A stretch of DNA of 64,000 nt from Bacteroidales bacterium (GCA_017469625.1 JAFUGA010000002.1:1-64000), one strand, 5' to 3'; numbered from the stretch's first letter, positions 9,362 to 19,406 are shown. A program made the numbers and translations. Notes: generated by a model not told the origin, from the letters alone.

Positions 9362-10009
9362 TTATTTTTTCAAATCTTTTATTGTTTGATAAGGATTAGG
9401 TGAAGAAAAGACTGCACTACCTGCTACCAATACATCCGCACCTGCTTGGTATAGACTTGTAGCATTTTGTACATTTACACCACCATCTATCTCTATAAGA
9501 GTAGAAAGAGAGTTTTTAGTAATCAACTCTTTCAATTCTTTTATTTTATCATAAGTATGTTCTATAAACTTTTGACCACCAAATCCGGGATTAACACTCA
9601 TCAAAGTAACAGTGTCGCATAAATACAATATATCTTTCAAACAAGATACAGGAGTATGAGGATTGAGAACTACACCTGCCATTACACCCAAATCTTTTAT
9701 AGCAGAAAGTGTTCTATGCAAGTGTCTGCAAGCCTCATAATGCACACTAATAATATCTGCCCCTACTTTCACAAAATCGTTTAAATATCTATCGGGTTCA
9801 ACTATCATAAGATGAACGTCCAAAGGTTGTTTGGCTATCTTTTTTATACATTTTATCACAGGTTGTCCAAAAGATATGTTCGGCACAAACTCTCCGTCCA
9901 TAACATCTACGTGAATCCAATCGTTTTCACTCTCGTTTAGCATTTCTACTGCTTTACCCAACTCCAAAAAATCTGCAGAAAGCAAAGATGCAGCCACTTT
10001 CTTAGTCAT
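9362..10009 (-). CDS. rpe: Ribulose-phosphate 3-epimerase
   Basis: This TIM-barrel enzyme of the pentose phosphate pathway interconverts ribulose-5-P and xylulose-5-P. Visible motifs are SLLSADFL at the N-terminus, DVMDGEFVPN with the catalytic Asp (about 37), LDVHLMI (about 64), MSVNPGFGGQ (about 138) and EIDGGVN (about 173). The length of 215 residues is normal. It is the first gene of the five-gene run and has a good promoter 37 bp upstream. Confidence 0.95.
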   Translation of the reverse strand: MTKKVAASLLSADFLELGKAVEMLNESENDWIHVDVMDGEFVPNISFGQPVIKCIKKIAKQPLDVHLMIVEPDRYLNDFVKVGADIISVHYEACRHLHRTLSAIKDLGVMAGVVLNPHTPVSCLKDILYLCDTVTLMSVNPGFGGQKFIEHTYDKIKELKELITKNSLSTLIEIDGGVNVQNATSLYQAGADVLVAGSAVFSSPNPYQTIKDLKK

Positions 10010-10045
10010 TACTTTAAAAAATATTTATCTCTTTTGTTTATTTTG

Positions 10046-10077
10046 CAAAAGTAGTTATTTTCCATATTTTACGCAAA
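10046..10077 (-). promoter_or_regulatory. Promoter of the rpe-to-phosphoesterase operon
   Basis: Read on the minus strand: TTTG (10074-10077), 20-bp spacer, TACTTTTG (10046-10053). It is one of the best consensus matches in the window. Confidence 0.7.
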
Positions 10078-10111
10078 TTTTATTCTACAAAAATAACTCC
10101 TTGTTTTGCTT

Positions 10112-10212
10112 CCACGAAACTTTGTTTTAATTTTCTAAAACAAAGAAAGAGAAAATTAAAACAAAGAGATAGAATTCTAAAACAAAGTTTCATGAAAATA
10201 ATACTTTGTTTT
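10112..10212. repeat. Intergenic palindromic repeat family, copy 2
   Basis: It has the hairpin CTTTGTTTTA-ATTTTC-TAAAACAAAG, then AGATAGAATTCTAAAACAAAG-type modules. It ends at the helicase stop codon (10211) and may provide the transcript end. Confidence 0.8.
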
Positions 10213-11983
10213 ATCTTCGGGCTTTTTTTGCACCGTTTTTTCTTATGGATTGTTTTGGATTATGGCGTTTTTCTTCTGGGTTTTTATTAGGACGTTTATT
10301 TGTTTCTTTGTTATGAAATTCTTTATCTCTTTTTGGTTTGGAAAGAGTTTTTTCTGAAATTCCTATCTTTATTTCCTTGCCTCGTATTACTCTACCGTCT
10401 AAAGCATCTATCACATCTTGAGTGCCTTGTTTGGATATTTCAACAAAACAAACGTTATCGTTTATATCTATCTTTCCTATCTCTATACGTTTGTGTGGAG
10501 TGTAATCATTGATTATTCCTATTATTCTTTGTGGAACTATTTTGTCCTTGTAACCCAAATTGATGCAAAGAGTAGAGAACATACTCTTGTCAAAATTTCT
10601 TTCTCTCTTTCTTTCGTTCTGTTTTCTCTCTCTTCTTATTTTTTCTTTTTCTGCATTCTCATCTACATTCAAATCTTCTGCATCCTTGTAATAAGCAAGC
10701 AAAGAGTTGAACTCCAAAGAAACAAAATGTTTTATAAGTTCATCTCTATCCAACCAAGAAAGTTGTTTTGAGATTTCTGGTAGGAAAGTTTCTATTTCTT
10801 CGTTATCTACATCTACATTCTCAACACGGTTTATCATATTGAAGAGTTGTTTTTTGCAAACCTCTTTTCCTGTAGGTATAGATGCTTTTGTAAATTCTTG
10901 TTTTAGTACTTTCTCCAAAGATTTTATCTTATGCTTTTCTTTTAAGTTTATAATTGCAACCGATATTCCTTGTTTGTCTGCTCTACCTGTACGACCCGAA
11001 CGATGAACATATTGTTCCAATTCATCGGGTAGTTCATAATTTATAACATGTGTAAGATTATTCACGTCCAAGCCTCTTGCTGCAACATCGGTAGCAACTA
11101 ACATCTGTATGTTTCTTAGACGAAAACGGCTCATAACGTGTTCCCTTTGTGCTTGTGAAAGGTCGCCGTGCAGACTATCTGCATTGTAACCGTCCTTTAT
11201 AAGCATATCTGCCACTTCTTGCGTTTCTGTCTTTGTCCTACAAAAAACTATAGCATATATATCAGGGTAAAAATCTGCTATTCTTTTAAGTGCAAGATAC
11301 CTATCTTTTTGACGAACTAAGTAATAGAAGTGTTGCACATTTTTAGAGCCTTGATTTCTCTCTCCTATTTGAATGCGTACCGGGTTTTGTATGTATGTGT
11401 CGGCTATTTCTTCTACTTGTTTTGGCATAGTAGCAGAGAAAAGATAGGTGTTTTTATCTTCAGGGGTTTTGAAAAGAATATTATCCAAATCATCTTTGAA
11501 CCCCATATTCAGCATTTCGTCTGCCTCGTCCAAAACTACATATTTAACTTTGGAAATCTTTACTTTCTTTCTTAAAAGTAAATCATTAAGTCGTCCGGGT
11601 GTTGCTACTAAAACGTGAGTTGTATGTTTCAATTCTCTTATCTGTACTTCTATAGATGCACCTCCATAAACAGGGACAACCTTTAATGATTTCAGATATT
11701 TAGAAAACTTTTTGCAATCGTTGGCTATTTGTATGCAAAGCTCACGTGTAGGACATATTATCAGGGCTTGAATATTTGTATCCTCTACATCTATTCTGTT
11801 AAGTATAGGTAAAGCAAAGGCAGCCGTCTTTCCTGTACCTGTCTGTGCTAAAGCAATAAGATTAACATCATTGTAAAGAATGGTAGGAATGGCTTGTTCT
11901 TGTATAGGCATAGGAGTTTTAAATCCCAAATCCTCTATTGCATTGTATAATTCTTGTTTTAAACCAAAATCTTTGAAAGTCAT
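10211..11983 (-). CDS. deaD: DEAD-box ATP-dependent RNA helicase
   Basis: The full set of helicase motifs is present: Q motif (PMPIQEQAIP), AQTGTGKT (about 46), PTRELC, TPGR, DEAD (about 151), SAT (about 183), ARGLDV and HRSGRTGR (about 327). Residues ~470-545 form a DbpA/CsdA-type RNA-binding domain. A Lys/Arg/Asn-rich tail of about 45 residues follows. This architecture fits CsdA/DeaD cold-shock and ribosome-assembly helicases. The gene stands alone, with a repeat copy at its 3' end and pdxJ upstream. Confidence 0.93.
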   Translation of the reverse strand: MTFKDFGLKQELYNAIEDLGFKTPMPIQEQAIPTILYNDVNLIALAQTGTGKTAAFALPILNRIDVEDTNIQALIICPTRELCIQIANDCKKFSKYLKSLKVVPVYGGASIEVQIRELKHTTHVLVATPGRLNDLLLRKKVKISKVKYVVLDEADEMLNMGFKDDLDNILFKTPEDKNTYLFSATMPKQVEEIADTYIQNPVRIQIGERNQGSKNVQHFYYLVRQKDRYLALKRIADFYPDIYAIVFCRTKTETQEVADMLIKDGYNADSLHGDLSQAQREHVMSRFRLRNIQMLVATDVAARGLDVNNLTHVINYELPDELEQYVHRSGRTGRADKQGISVAIINLKEKHKIKSLEKVLKQEFTKASIPTGKEVCKKQLFNMINRVENVDVDNEEIETFLPEISKQLSWLDRDELIKHFVSLEFNSLLAYYKDAEDLNVDENAEKEKIRRERKQNERKRERNFDKSMFSTLCINLGYKDKIVPQRIIGIINDYTPHKRIEIGKIDINDNVCFVEISKQGTQDVIDALDGRVIRGKEIKIGISEKTLSKPKRDKEFHNKETNKRPNKNPEEKRHNPKQSIRKNGAKKARR

Positions 11984-12036
11984 AAAATACTATTGTTTTA
12001 ATTACAAAAAATGAAACCTATTGCTATAAAGTAAAT

Positions 12037-12747
12037 CTATTTCAAACAACGTTTATACATCTGTATTGTAGTATAAAGTCCATAATAAAGACTGTCTGAA
12101 ATAATAGCGTGTCCTATGGAAACCTCGTCTAAATAAGGTATTCTTCTATGAAAATATTCCAAATTATCTAATGAAAGGTCGTGTCCTGCATTTAAACCTA
12201 AACCTACTTTTTGTGCCATTTCAGAGGCTTGAACAAACTTTTCTATGGCTTGTTGTTTGTTTTTAAGATAATTTTCTGCATAATCCTGAGTGTAAAGTTC
12301 TACTCTATCTGCTCCACAATCTTTTGCTGCACACACCATATCAACATCTGCATCTACAAAAACAGATACCCTACAATATTTCTTTAGATGTGCTATGATT
12401 TCTGAAAGTTCTTTTTGATTGGCTATTGTATTCCAACCATGATTTGATGTTAATTGTTCTGGTGAATCTGGAACTAAAGTAGCCTGTGCAGGTTTTATAT
12501 CCTCAATGATATGTATATATCTTTCATCTGGAAAACCCTCTATGTTAAATTCAGTAGTTACTACTTGTTTTAAGTCATATACATCTTGCTTTGTTATATG
12601 CCTTTCGTCCGGACGGGGATGCACTGTAATACCTTCTGCACCAAACTTTTCACAATCTATAGCCACCTGAATAACATTAGGATTGTTGCCACCGCGAGCA
12701 TTTCTCAGAGTTGCAACTTTATTTATATTTACACTTAGTCTTGTCAT
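12037..12747 (-). CDS. pdxJ: Pyridoxine 5'-phosphate synthase
   Basis: PdxJ condenses 1-deoxyxylulose-5-phosphate with 3-amino-2-oxopropyl phosphate to give pyridoxine 5'-phosphate. The sequence begins TRLSVNINKVATLRNARGG and contains GITVHPRPDERHI (about 36-48), FPDERYI and the C-terminal EVSIGHAII phosphate-binding loop. The length of 236 residues is standard. Its promoter region overlaps that of the divergent CstA-like gene. Confidence 0.94.
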   Translation of the reverse strand: MTRLSVNINKVATLRNARGGNNPNVIQVAIDCEKFGAEGITVHPRPDERHITKQDVYDLKQVVTTEFNIEGFPDERYIHIIEDIKPAQATLVPDSPEQLTSNHGWNTIANQKELSEIIAHLKKYCRVSVFVDADVDMVCAAKDCGADRVELYTQDYAENYLKNKQQAIEKFVQASEMAQKVGLGLNAGHDLSLDNLEYFHRRIPYLDEVSIGHAIISDSLYYGLYTTIQMYKRCLK

Positions 12748-12775
12748 TATCGTTAAAAATTAAAGATTTAATTTG

Positions 12776-12805
12776 CAAAGATACAAATAAAAAGTTGTAC
12801 TTTTG
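12776..12805. promoter_or_regulatory. Overlapping divergent promoters of pdxJ and the CstA-like gene
   Basis: Minus-strand -7 box TATCTTTG (complement at 12776-12783) faces pdxJ. Plus-strand -7 box TACTTTTG (12798-12805) faces the CstA-like gene. The TTTG at 12772-12775, a possible -33 for the plus promoter (22-bp spacer), directly abuts the pdxJ -7 box, so the two polymerases would compete. Confidence 0.55.
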
Positions 12806-12840
12806 CAACTCATTTTAGGTTTTTATAAAATTAAATTATT

Positions 12841-14280
12841 ATGATAACGTTTATAGTTTCTTTATTGTTGCTTGTAGCAGGATATTTCTTCTATGGAAAA
12901 TTGGTAGAAAAAGTTTTCCACATAGATTCTAAAAGAAAAACCCCTGCAATATCAAAACCAGACGGTGTAGATTATATAGCTATGCCATGGTGGAGGCTTT
13001 TCCTTATTCAGTTTCTTAACATTGCTGGAGTAGGACCTATATTCGGTGCTGTTATGGGAATGATGTTTGGACCAAGTGCTTTTCTTTGGATAGTCTTTGG
13101 TACTATCTTCGCAGGAGCAGTGCATGATTTCACATCTGGAATGATAAGTATAAGACAGAACGGTGCTTCTTTGACCGAGATTGTAGGCTCTCAATTGGGT
13201 AGTGTTATAAGAATAATCTTTACTATCTTCACCGTGTTTTTGCTTATCTTGGTAGGAGCAGTCTTTGTTCAATCTCCAGCCTCATTACTTACAAGTCAGA
13301 TAACCTCTGTTCCTATGTGGGTTTGGGTTGTTGTTATTTTTGCTTATTATCTTCTTGCAACACTTTTGCCAATAGATAAAATAATAGGTCGTTTTTACCC
13401 TATTTTTGGAGCCATTCTTCTTTTTATGGCGGCAGGTATTATGTTTATGATGCTGTTACATACTATCAGCGACCCGAATATTAGTATGCCTGAACTATGG
13501 GACGGTTTAAAATCTCACCACCCAAAAGGCTATCCTATCTTTCCTATGATGTTCGTTTCTATTGCTTGTGGTGCTATAAGTGGTTTTCATGCTTCACAGT
13601 CGCCTCTTGTTGCCCGTTGTATAGAAAATGAAAAATATGGTAGAAAAGTTTTCTATGGTGCTATGGTATTAGAAGGTATAGTTGCTCTTATTTGGGCAGC
13701 GGCTGCTGGTACTTATTTCCACGGAATAGATGGTTTGCTTGTCTATGCTGGAGAAGGAAAAGGTTCGGCCGAAATAGTAAGTGAAATATCTGTAGGCTGG
13801 TTAGGAAAAGTGGGAGGTTTTATTGCTATCTTAGGAGTTATAGCAGCAGCCATAACAAGTGGAGATACAGCCCTTAGAAGTGCAAGATTATCAGTAGCAG
13901 ACTTTATAAAATATCCTCAAAAAAAGATGACAAACCGTCTGATTGTTTCTTTGCCTATCTTTGCTTTGTCTGCATTTATTCTTTTCGGTGTAAAATTTGA
14001 AATACTTTGGAGATACTTCGCTTGGTGTAATCAAACTCTTTCTATCTTTACTTTATGGGCTTGTTCTATATGGCTTTTCAAAAACAAGAGAGCATATTTT
14101 ATTACTATGATTCCTGCTATGTTTATGACTGCAGTTTGTTTCACTTATATCCTTTATGCACCTGAAGGTTTAGGATTGAACTACACTTTATCTTATCTTA
14201 TAGGTATATGTTTTGCAGTTATTTTTATGTTAATGTTTTGTTATTGGGGAAAGAAATATAGAATAAACAATGCAGGCTAA
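12841..14280 (+). CDS. CstA-family carbon-starvation/peptide transporter, short form
   Basis: A polytopic membrane protein of 479 residues with about 13 hydrophobic spans. It shows the CstA core: IAGVGPIFGA (about 61), FTSGMISIR, HASQSPLVAR (about 251) and ITSGDTALRSAR (about 338). CstA proteins import peptides or pyruvate in E. coli. This form is much shorter than the ~700-residue E. coli protein, as in other Bacteroidota. It overlaps the MATE gene by 11 bp, so translation of the two is probably coupled. Confidence 0.85.
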   Translation: MITFIVSLLLLVAGYFFYGKLVEKVFHIDSKRKTPAISKPDGVDYIAMPWWRLFLIQFLNIAGVGPIFGAVMGMMFGPSAFLWIVFGTIFAGAVHDFTSGMISIRQNGASLTEIVGSQLGSVIRIIFTIFTVFLLILVGAVFVQSPASLLTSQITSVPMWVWVVVIFAYYLLATLLPIDKIIGRFYPIFGAILLFMAAGIMFMMLLHTISDPNISMPELWDGLKSHHPKGYPIFPMMFVSIACGAISGFHASQSPLVARCIENEKYGRKVFYGAMVLEGIVALIWAAAAGTYFHGIDGLLVYAGEGKGSAEIVSEISVGWLGKVGGFIAILGVIAAAITSGDTALRSARLSVADFIKYPQKKMTNRLIVSLPIFALSAFILFGVKFEILWRYFAWCNQTLSIFTLWACSIWLFKNKRAYFITMIPAMFMTAVCFTYILYAPEGLGLNYTLSYLIGICFAVIFMLMFCYWGKKYRINNAG

Positions 14281-15652
14281 CGAAGAAAGAGCTTTAAGAT
14301 TAGGAAGAGAACGTATAGGCAAATTGCTTTACCAATTTGCCCTTCCTGCTATCGCTGCTATGATAGCAAGTTCTCTTTATAATATAATAGATGGTATCTT
14401 CATAGGTCATCTGGGTGCTTATGCTATAGCAGGAGTAGGAATTACTGCTCCTTTTATGAATCTTGCGGCTGCTTTTGGTGCTTTGGTGGGTGTAGGTGCA
14501 AGTGTTCTGTGTTCTATATATTTAGGCGAGAAAAATTATGATAAAGCACGACAAACTCTTTGCAATGTTATTATTCTAAATATTATAATAGGTTTATCTG
14601 TAACTGTTTTAGGTCTTATTTTCCTTGACCCTATACTTATGTTTTTTGGAGCCAGCGAACAAACTCTTCCTGCAGCAAGACAATATATGAAAGTTATACT
14701 TATAGGAAATGTTTTTGCTCATTCTTATCTTGGTATGAACTCTATCTTTAGAGTATCGGGCTATCCTACTACTGCTATGAATATAACTTTCGTTTCAGTT
14801 GTTATAAACATAATTTTAGCACCTATATTCATATTTGTGTTTGATTTAGGAGTAGCAGGAGCAGCCTGGGCTACTGTTTCGGCACAGATAATCTGCTGTT
14901 TAATTCAGATATACTTGTTTCTAAGACGAGATAGAGTTGTTTATATAGAAAAAGATAAGTTCAAACTTGACAAAAACATTATAAAACGTTCCTTTGCTAT
15001 AGGTTCACCAAATTTTGCTACCAATGCGGCAGGTTGTTTTGTTGTTGTGTTGCAAAACTTCGCACTTTTGAAATATGGAGGCGACCTTTATGTAGGTGCT
15101 TTCTCTATTATAAACCGAGTAGCCTTTCTTTTCTTTATGATAATCTTAGGATTTTCTCAAGGAATGCAACCTATAGTGGCGTACAATTTCGGTGCAAAAA
15201 ATTATAACCGTATTTGGAACGCTTTTTATCTTACTGCAAAATGTGCTTTAATTACTAGCCTTTGCGGTTGTCTTATATGCGAGATTTTTCCTTACACTAT
15301 ATCCCGATTATTTATAAGTGGAAACACAGATTTGGATATAAAAATGGTGAATATTACTGTAGATGGATTTCATAAAAATATGTCTATGTTTTGGCAGATA
15401 GGTTTCCAAATCATAGGTACAAACTTCTTTGCAGCAATGGCTCAACCTAAAAAATCCCTATTCCTTTCTCTAACAAGACAAGTTATCTTCCTTATTCCAC
15501 TGCTAATCATTCTCCCACCAAGAATAGGTTACAACGGAGTATGGTTTGCTGCCCCTATTGCAGATACTATTGCTACATTCACAACCCTTGCTCTTATAAT
15601 AAGAGAATATCGTTTGCACAAATCCAGCGGCTTTTTCACCCCTCTACAATAA
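14270..15652 (+). CDS. MATE-family multidrug efflux transporter
   Basis: This 460-residue protein has twelve predicted membrane spans. The two MatE halves are related, with RERIGKLLYQFALPAIAAM at the start and a second start-like segment IIKRSFAIGSPNF near residue 240. MATE pumps export drugs or metabolites using Na+ or H+ gradients. The ATG lies inside the end of the CstA-like gene, so the two form a translationally coupled pair. No regulator is next to it. Confidence 0.88.
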   Translation: MQANEERALRLGRERIGKLLYQFALPAIAAMIASSLYNIIDGIFIGHLGAYAIAGVGITAPFMNLAAAFGALVGVGASVLCSIYLGEKNYDKARQTLCNVIILNIIIGLSVTVLGLIFLDPILMFFGASEQTLPAARQYMKVILIGNVFAHSYLGMNSIFRVSGYPTTAMNITFVSVVINIILAPIFIFVFDLGVAGAAWATVSAQIICCLIQIYLFLRRDRVVYIEKDKFKLDKNIIKRSFAIGSPNFATNAAGCFVVVLQNFALLKYGGDLYVGAFSIINRVAFLFFMIILGFSQGMQPIVAYNFGAKNYNRIWNAFYLTAKCALITSLCGCLICEIFPYTISRLFISGNTDLDIKMVNITVDGFHKNMSMFWQIGFQIIGTNFFAAMAQPKKSLFLSLTRQVIFLIPLLIILPPRIGYNGVWFAAPIADTIATFTTLALIIREYRLHKSSGFFTPLQ

Positions 15653-15682
15653 AAAAGTAGAACCCCATAACACAGCACCCTC

Positions 15683-15890
15683 TCCACGAAACTTCGTTTT
15701 AATTTTCTAAAACGAAGAAAGAGAAAATTAGAACTTGATTCTATTTTCGTAGAACTTTGTTTTAATTTTACGAAACAAAGTTTTAGAATTCTATCTCTTT
15801 GTTTTAGAAAATTAGAATCAAGTTCTACAAAATTAAAACAAAGAGTTAGAAAATTCTTTCTTTGTTTTAGAAAAATAAAACTTCGTTTTG
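15683..15890. repeat. Intergenic palindromic repeat family, copy 3 (long)
   Basis: It starts with the arm pair CTTCGTTTTA/TAAAACGAAG, where other copies have CTTTGTTTTA/TAAAACAAAG. It also contains CTTGATTCTA together with its complement TAGAATCAAG about 75 bp later. The paired changes keep the stems intact. Confidence 0.8.
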
Positions 15891-16212
15891 TGCGGGAGGA
15901 GTGGTGTTTCCGTGTACAAGGATTTTTTAGTGTAAGAATATAATGCTGTCTTGGATAAAAAATGTTTAGAAATTGAATGAGGAAATTTTGCAAGAATGTT
16001 AAAAAGTGGGAATTTAGAATAGTTTAATAGTGTTTTACAGTTCTAAAACCTTGTTTTAAGTCTGAAAAAAGGTATTTTAGAATAGCATACCTGTTCTTTT
16101 AGAATACTCTACCGACTTTTAGAACACTAATTTTTTGTTATAAATGCTAAAAACGGAGTTATATAGGAACGAAACTTTGTTCAATAAAGTTATAACTTTC
16201 TTTCTTTTGTTG
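15891..16212. other. Non-coding stretch upstream of the Ca2+ ATPase gene
   Basis: No gene is visible. Three words TTTTAGAAYA occur at 16075, 16097 and 16117, spaced 20-22 bp. This resembles the module length of the intergenic repeat family and may be a decayed copy. Confidence 0.4.
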
Positions 16213-16220
16213 TATTTTTG
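16213..16220 (+). promoter_or_regulatory. -7 box TATTTTTG upstream of the Ca2+ ATPase gene
   Basis: It lies 32 bp before the ATG at 16253. No -33 element is found at the expected distance. Confidence 0.45.
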
Positions 16221-16252
16221 CATTCACAATAAAAGATATATAAGATACACTA

Positions 16253-19003
16253 ATGAATTTTGATTTTAGAAATCTTTGTTTGGACAATGATTCGGATATT
16301 GTCAAGCAGGGCAAAGGTAAAAATATTATAGAGGAAAAAGAGAATGAGTCTTTGTGGCAACGTTTTTTAGAGAAGTTCAAGGACCCTTTGATTGTGGTCC
16401 TTCTAATTGTCTTTGTATTTTCGTTAGGTGTTTCTTTGTATGAGGTTCTGTTTGATTCCAAATCTTTGGCTACACTTATAGAACCTTTAGGTATTCTTGT
16501 TGCTCTTTTGTTGGCAACAGGTGTTGGGTTTATTTTTGAAGTTAAGGCAGAAAATGAATTTAAAATACTGAACAAAAAGAAAGATGAACGTTTGGTAAAA
16601 GTGTTGCGAAGAGAGGGAACTTCGTCTAAAAATCCTAAAGTATTGCAAATAAAAAAGAGTGATGTAGTTAAGAGAGATATAGTCAAATTGGAAAGTGGCG
16701 ATGAGGTGCCTGCCGATGGTATTCTTTTGAAAACCAATTCTTTTATGGTAGATGAGTCTGCTTTTACGGGCGAAATGTATGCTACAAAAACTTCTGAAAA
16801 AAGCAATATTTCAAATCAAGGAACTTACCCTGAAAATTTTCTTTTGCGAAGTAGCATAGTAATAGAAGGGAATGCTATTTATCAGGTTACAGCAGTAGGA
16901 ATGGACACGGAAGAAGGAAAAGGTGCGAGGATAATACAAGAAAACGAAGATGTGGAAACACCATTGAATAAACAGTTGAAAGACCTTGGAAATGGAATAA
17001 CAAAAGCGAGTTACATAATTGCAACACTCATCATTTTAGGACGATTTATCTATTATTTTTGGTTTGATGGCAATACGCTGAATAATACTTCCCCTTTGGA
17101 AATTCTTAGTTTCGCTCTTAATTCTGTAATGATAGCAGTAACTTTGATTGTTGTTGCAGTCCCAGAGGGCTTACCTATGAGTGTAACTATAAGTTTGGCT
17201 TTGAGTATGAGGAAGATGTTGAAAGAAAATAATTTGGTAAGAAAACTTCATGCTTGCGAAACTATGGGTGCTACTACCGTAATATGCACCGACAAAACAG
17301 GAACACTTACAGAGAACAAACTTTGCGTAAATGACAATTCTATAGAGTTTTATACAAACATTGATTTTATTTTGCAAAACATAGCAATAAATTCTACCGC
17401 CGAACTTTCTTTGGACGAAAATCAAAACCTAAAAGGAGTAGGCAACCCTACAGAAGTTGCTCTTTTGAAATGGTTGAAAGAAGAAAAGGATTTGGATTAT
17501 ACAGAACTTAGAAATAGTTTTGAGATATTGGAACAAAAACCTTTTTCTGCCGAAACAAAGTATATGATTACATTGTGTAGGAATATTCAGACAAAGAAAG
17601 AATACAGGTTTATCAAAGGTGCTCCCGAGATAGTTTTGAGAATGTGCGATGTTATTGCACAAAACAAAACTACAAGTGAGGTTTTACAGCATTTAAACCT
17701 TTTACAAAAAGAGGGATTAAGGACTTTGGCTTTTGCTATGCAGGAGATAGACAAAGCAAAAACTACTTCTATTGTTTTCTGTGGCTTTTTGGGTATGTCC
17801 GATACTGTGAGAGAGAACGTTAAATCTTCTATTGATGTTTGCCATAATGCAGGAGTAAATATTATTATGGTAACAGGCGATGTGGAACTTACGGCTAATC
17901 AAATTGCATTGCAAACAGGTATTGCTGAAGAGGAGAAAACCTATGAAAGTCTTTCAGCAGAAAAGTTTGAAAGTATGACAGACGAACAAATAAAAGAAGT
18001 TTTACCATATTTAAAAGTGCTTTCACGTGCCAAACCCGAAGACAAAGCAAGGCTTGTAGGTCTTTTGCAAGAAACAAATCAAATAGTGGCTGTAACAGGT
18101 GATGGAACCAATGATGCTCCTGCTTTGAAAAAAGCCCATGTAGGTTTATCTATGGGTGATGGAACTTCAAGGGCGAAAGAGGTTAGCGATATTACGATTA
18201 TAGATAATTCCTTTGCAAGTATTACAAAAGCTATTCTGTGGGGTAGGTCCTTGTATATGAATATCAAACGTTTCGTTCTCTTTCAAATGACTATAAATGT
18301 ATGTGCTTGTCTTATCGTTTTGATAGGTGCTTTTACAGGATTGGATTCGCCGTTGAACGTTACGCAAATGCTGTGGGTTAATCTTATAATGGATACTTTT
18401 GCTGCTATTGCTTTGGCTTCTTTACCTGCCGATAGTAGAGTAATGAAAGACAAACCACGAAGTCCCAATTCAAAGATAATAGACTCAAAGATGGGGAAAA
18501 GAATTTTGATAATGGGTGGATTTTTCTTCGTATTTCTTTTCGGATTGTGGCAATTGTTGTGGCATTGCGATATAACGGAAGTTAGAAACTTGCTTGAACC
18601 GTCTGTATGGCACAAATATTTCAGAAACTTTTTTGATTTCAGCAAAAGCAAACCTCATTTAAATTCTTATGAATTAGGAATATTTTTCACCTTTTTTGTT
18701 ATGCTTCAACTGTGGAACCTTTTCAATGCACGCTATTTCAGAACCGGTAGAAGTCTTTTGAGGGATATTATTTCTTCTGTAAAGGACGGCGAAAACATAA
18801 CTAAGAATAACAGCATAGGTTTTATAAGTATAGTTTTTGTAATCTTTTTCGGTCAAGTTTTTATTGTGAATGTTTTGGGTGAAATGTTCGGAGTATCTCC
18901 TTTGAGTTTTATGGATTGGTTGTGGATTTTGATATTGACTTGTCCTATACTGCTTATAGGCGATGCTATCCGTATAATAAGAAAATGGTTTAATAGGCTT
19001 TAA
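16253..19003 (+). CDS. P-type Ca2+-translocating ATPase (PMCA/type IIB-like)
   Basis: Motifs in order: TGE-type actuator loop FTGE (about 175), PEGLP in M4 (about 304), phosphorylation site DKTGTLTEN (about 346), KGAPE (about 462), MVTGD (about 540), TGDGTNDAPALKKAHVG (about 613-629), and C-terminal spans with the NLIMDTFAAIALA segment of calcium pumps. It lacks the CPx motif of heavy-metal pumps and the N-terminal metal-binding domains. The predicted role is calcium export across the inner membrane. Length is 916 residues and it stands as a single gene. Confidence 0.9.
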   Translation: MNFDFRNLCLDNDSDIVKQGKGKNIIEEKENESLWQRFLEKFKDPLIVVLLIVFVFSLGVSLYEVLFDSKSLATLIEPLGILVALLLATGVGFIFEVKAENEFKILNKKKDERLVKVLRREGTSSKNPKVLQIKKSDVVKRDIVKLESGDEVPADGILLKTNSFMVDESAFTGEMYATKTSEKSNISNQGTYPENFLLRSSIVIEGNAIYQVTAVGMDTEEGKGARIIQENEDVETPLNKQLKDLGNGITKASYIIATLIILGRFIYYFWFDGNTLNNTSPLEILSFALNSVMIAVTLIVVAVPEGLPMSVTISLALSMRKMLKENNLVRKLHACETMGATTVICTDKTGTLTENKLCVNDNSIEFYTNIDFILQNIAINSTAELSLDENQNLKGVGNPTEVALLKWLKEEKDLDYTELRNSFEILEQKPFSAETKYMITLCRNIQTKKEYRFIKGAPEIVLRMCDVIAQNKTTSEVLQHLNLLQKEGLRTLAFAMQEIDKAKTTSIVFCGFLGMSDTVRENVKSSIDVCHNAGVNIIMVTGDVELTANQIALQTGIAEEEKTYESLSAEKFESMTDEQIKEVLPYLKVLSRAKPEDKARLVGLLQETNQIVAVTGDGTNDAPALKKAHVGLSMGDGTSRAKEVSDITIIDNSFASITKAILWGRSLYMNIKRFVLFQMTINVCACLIVLIGAFTGLDSPLNVTQMLWVNLIMDTFAAIALASLPADSRVMKDKPRSPNSKIIDSKMGKRILIMGGFFFVFLFGLWQLLWHCDITEVRNLLEPSVWHKYFRNFFDFSKSKPHLNSYELGIFFTFFVMLQLWNLFNARYFRTGRSLLRDIISSVKDGENITKNNSIGFISIVFVIFFGQVFIVNVLGEMFGVSPLSFMDWLWILILTCPILLIGDAIRIIRKWFNRL

Positions 19004-19152
19004 ATCTAAATCTTCTTAAAGAGATAACACTGTTTTGAATATATGCTTCAAAGTTTTATCATGTAGAACAAATAACCTTAATACAAAAAATAAAAACGAC
19101 TTAATAAATTTTCTATTGAGTCGTTTTCTTAAGTATTTTTTTAATCTCCACG

Positions 19153-19226
19153 TGATCTAAGAAGGATTCGAACCTTCGACCTACTGCTTAGAAGGCAGTT
19201 GCTCTATCCAGCTGAGCTATTAGACC
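19153..19226 (-). tRNA. tRNA-Arg (anticodon TCT)
   Basis: On the minus strand the acceptor GGTCTAA pairs with TTAGATC (one G-T). The anticodon stem ACTGC/GCAGT encloses loop CTTCTAA with anticodon TCT. The T arm has GGTTCGAATCC. CCA is not encoded. Confidence 0.93.
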
Positions 19227-19279
19227 TCTTTTACTGACAAACTTTGGTTCGTGTATTACTTCTTAGTTTGTTTTGTCTG

Positions 19280-19354
19280 TCGGGGTAGTAAGATTCGAAC
19301 TTACGACCTCCACATCCCAAATGTGGCGCGATAACCGGACTACGCTATACCCCG
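19280..19354 (-). tRNA. tRNA-Pro (anticodon TGG)
   Basis: The acceptor CGGGGTA pairs perfectly with TACCCCG. The anticodon stem CCACA/TGTGG encloses TTTGGGA with anticodon TGG. The T loop is GTTCGAATC. CCA is not encoded. Confidence 0.93.
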
Positions 19355-19406
19355 AAAATATCTTTAAGAACTATCTTTTTTCTCCCTTCATTCTTCATTT
19401 GCTCTG

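Noticed and set aside
15529..15993. Minus-strand ORF of 154 codons at the end of the MATE gene
   Set aside because: It overlaps the MATE coding sequence and the palindromic repeat; its composition reflects the repeat and it matches no family.
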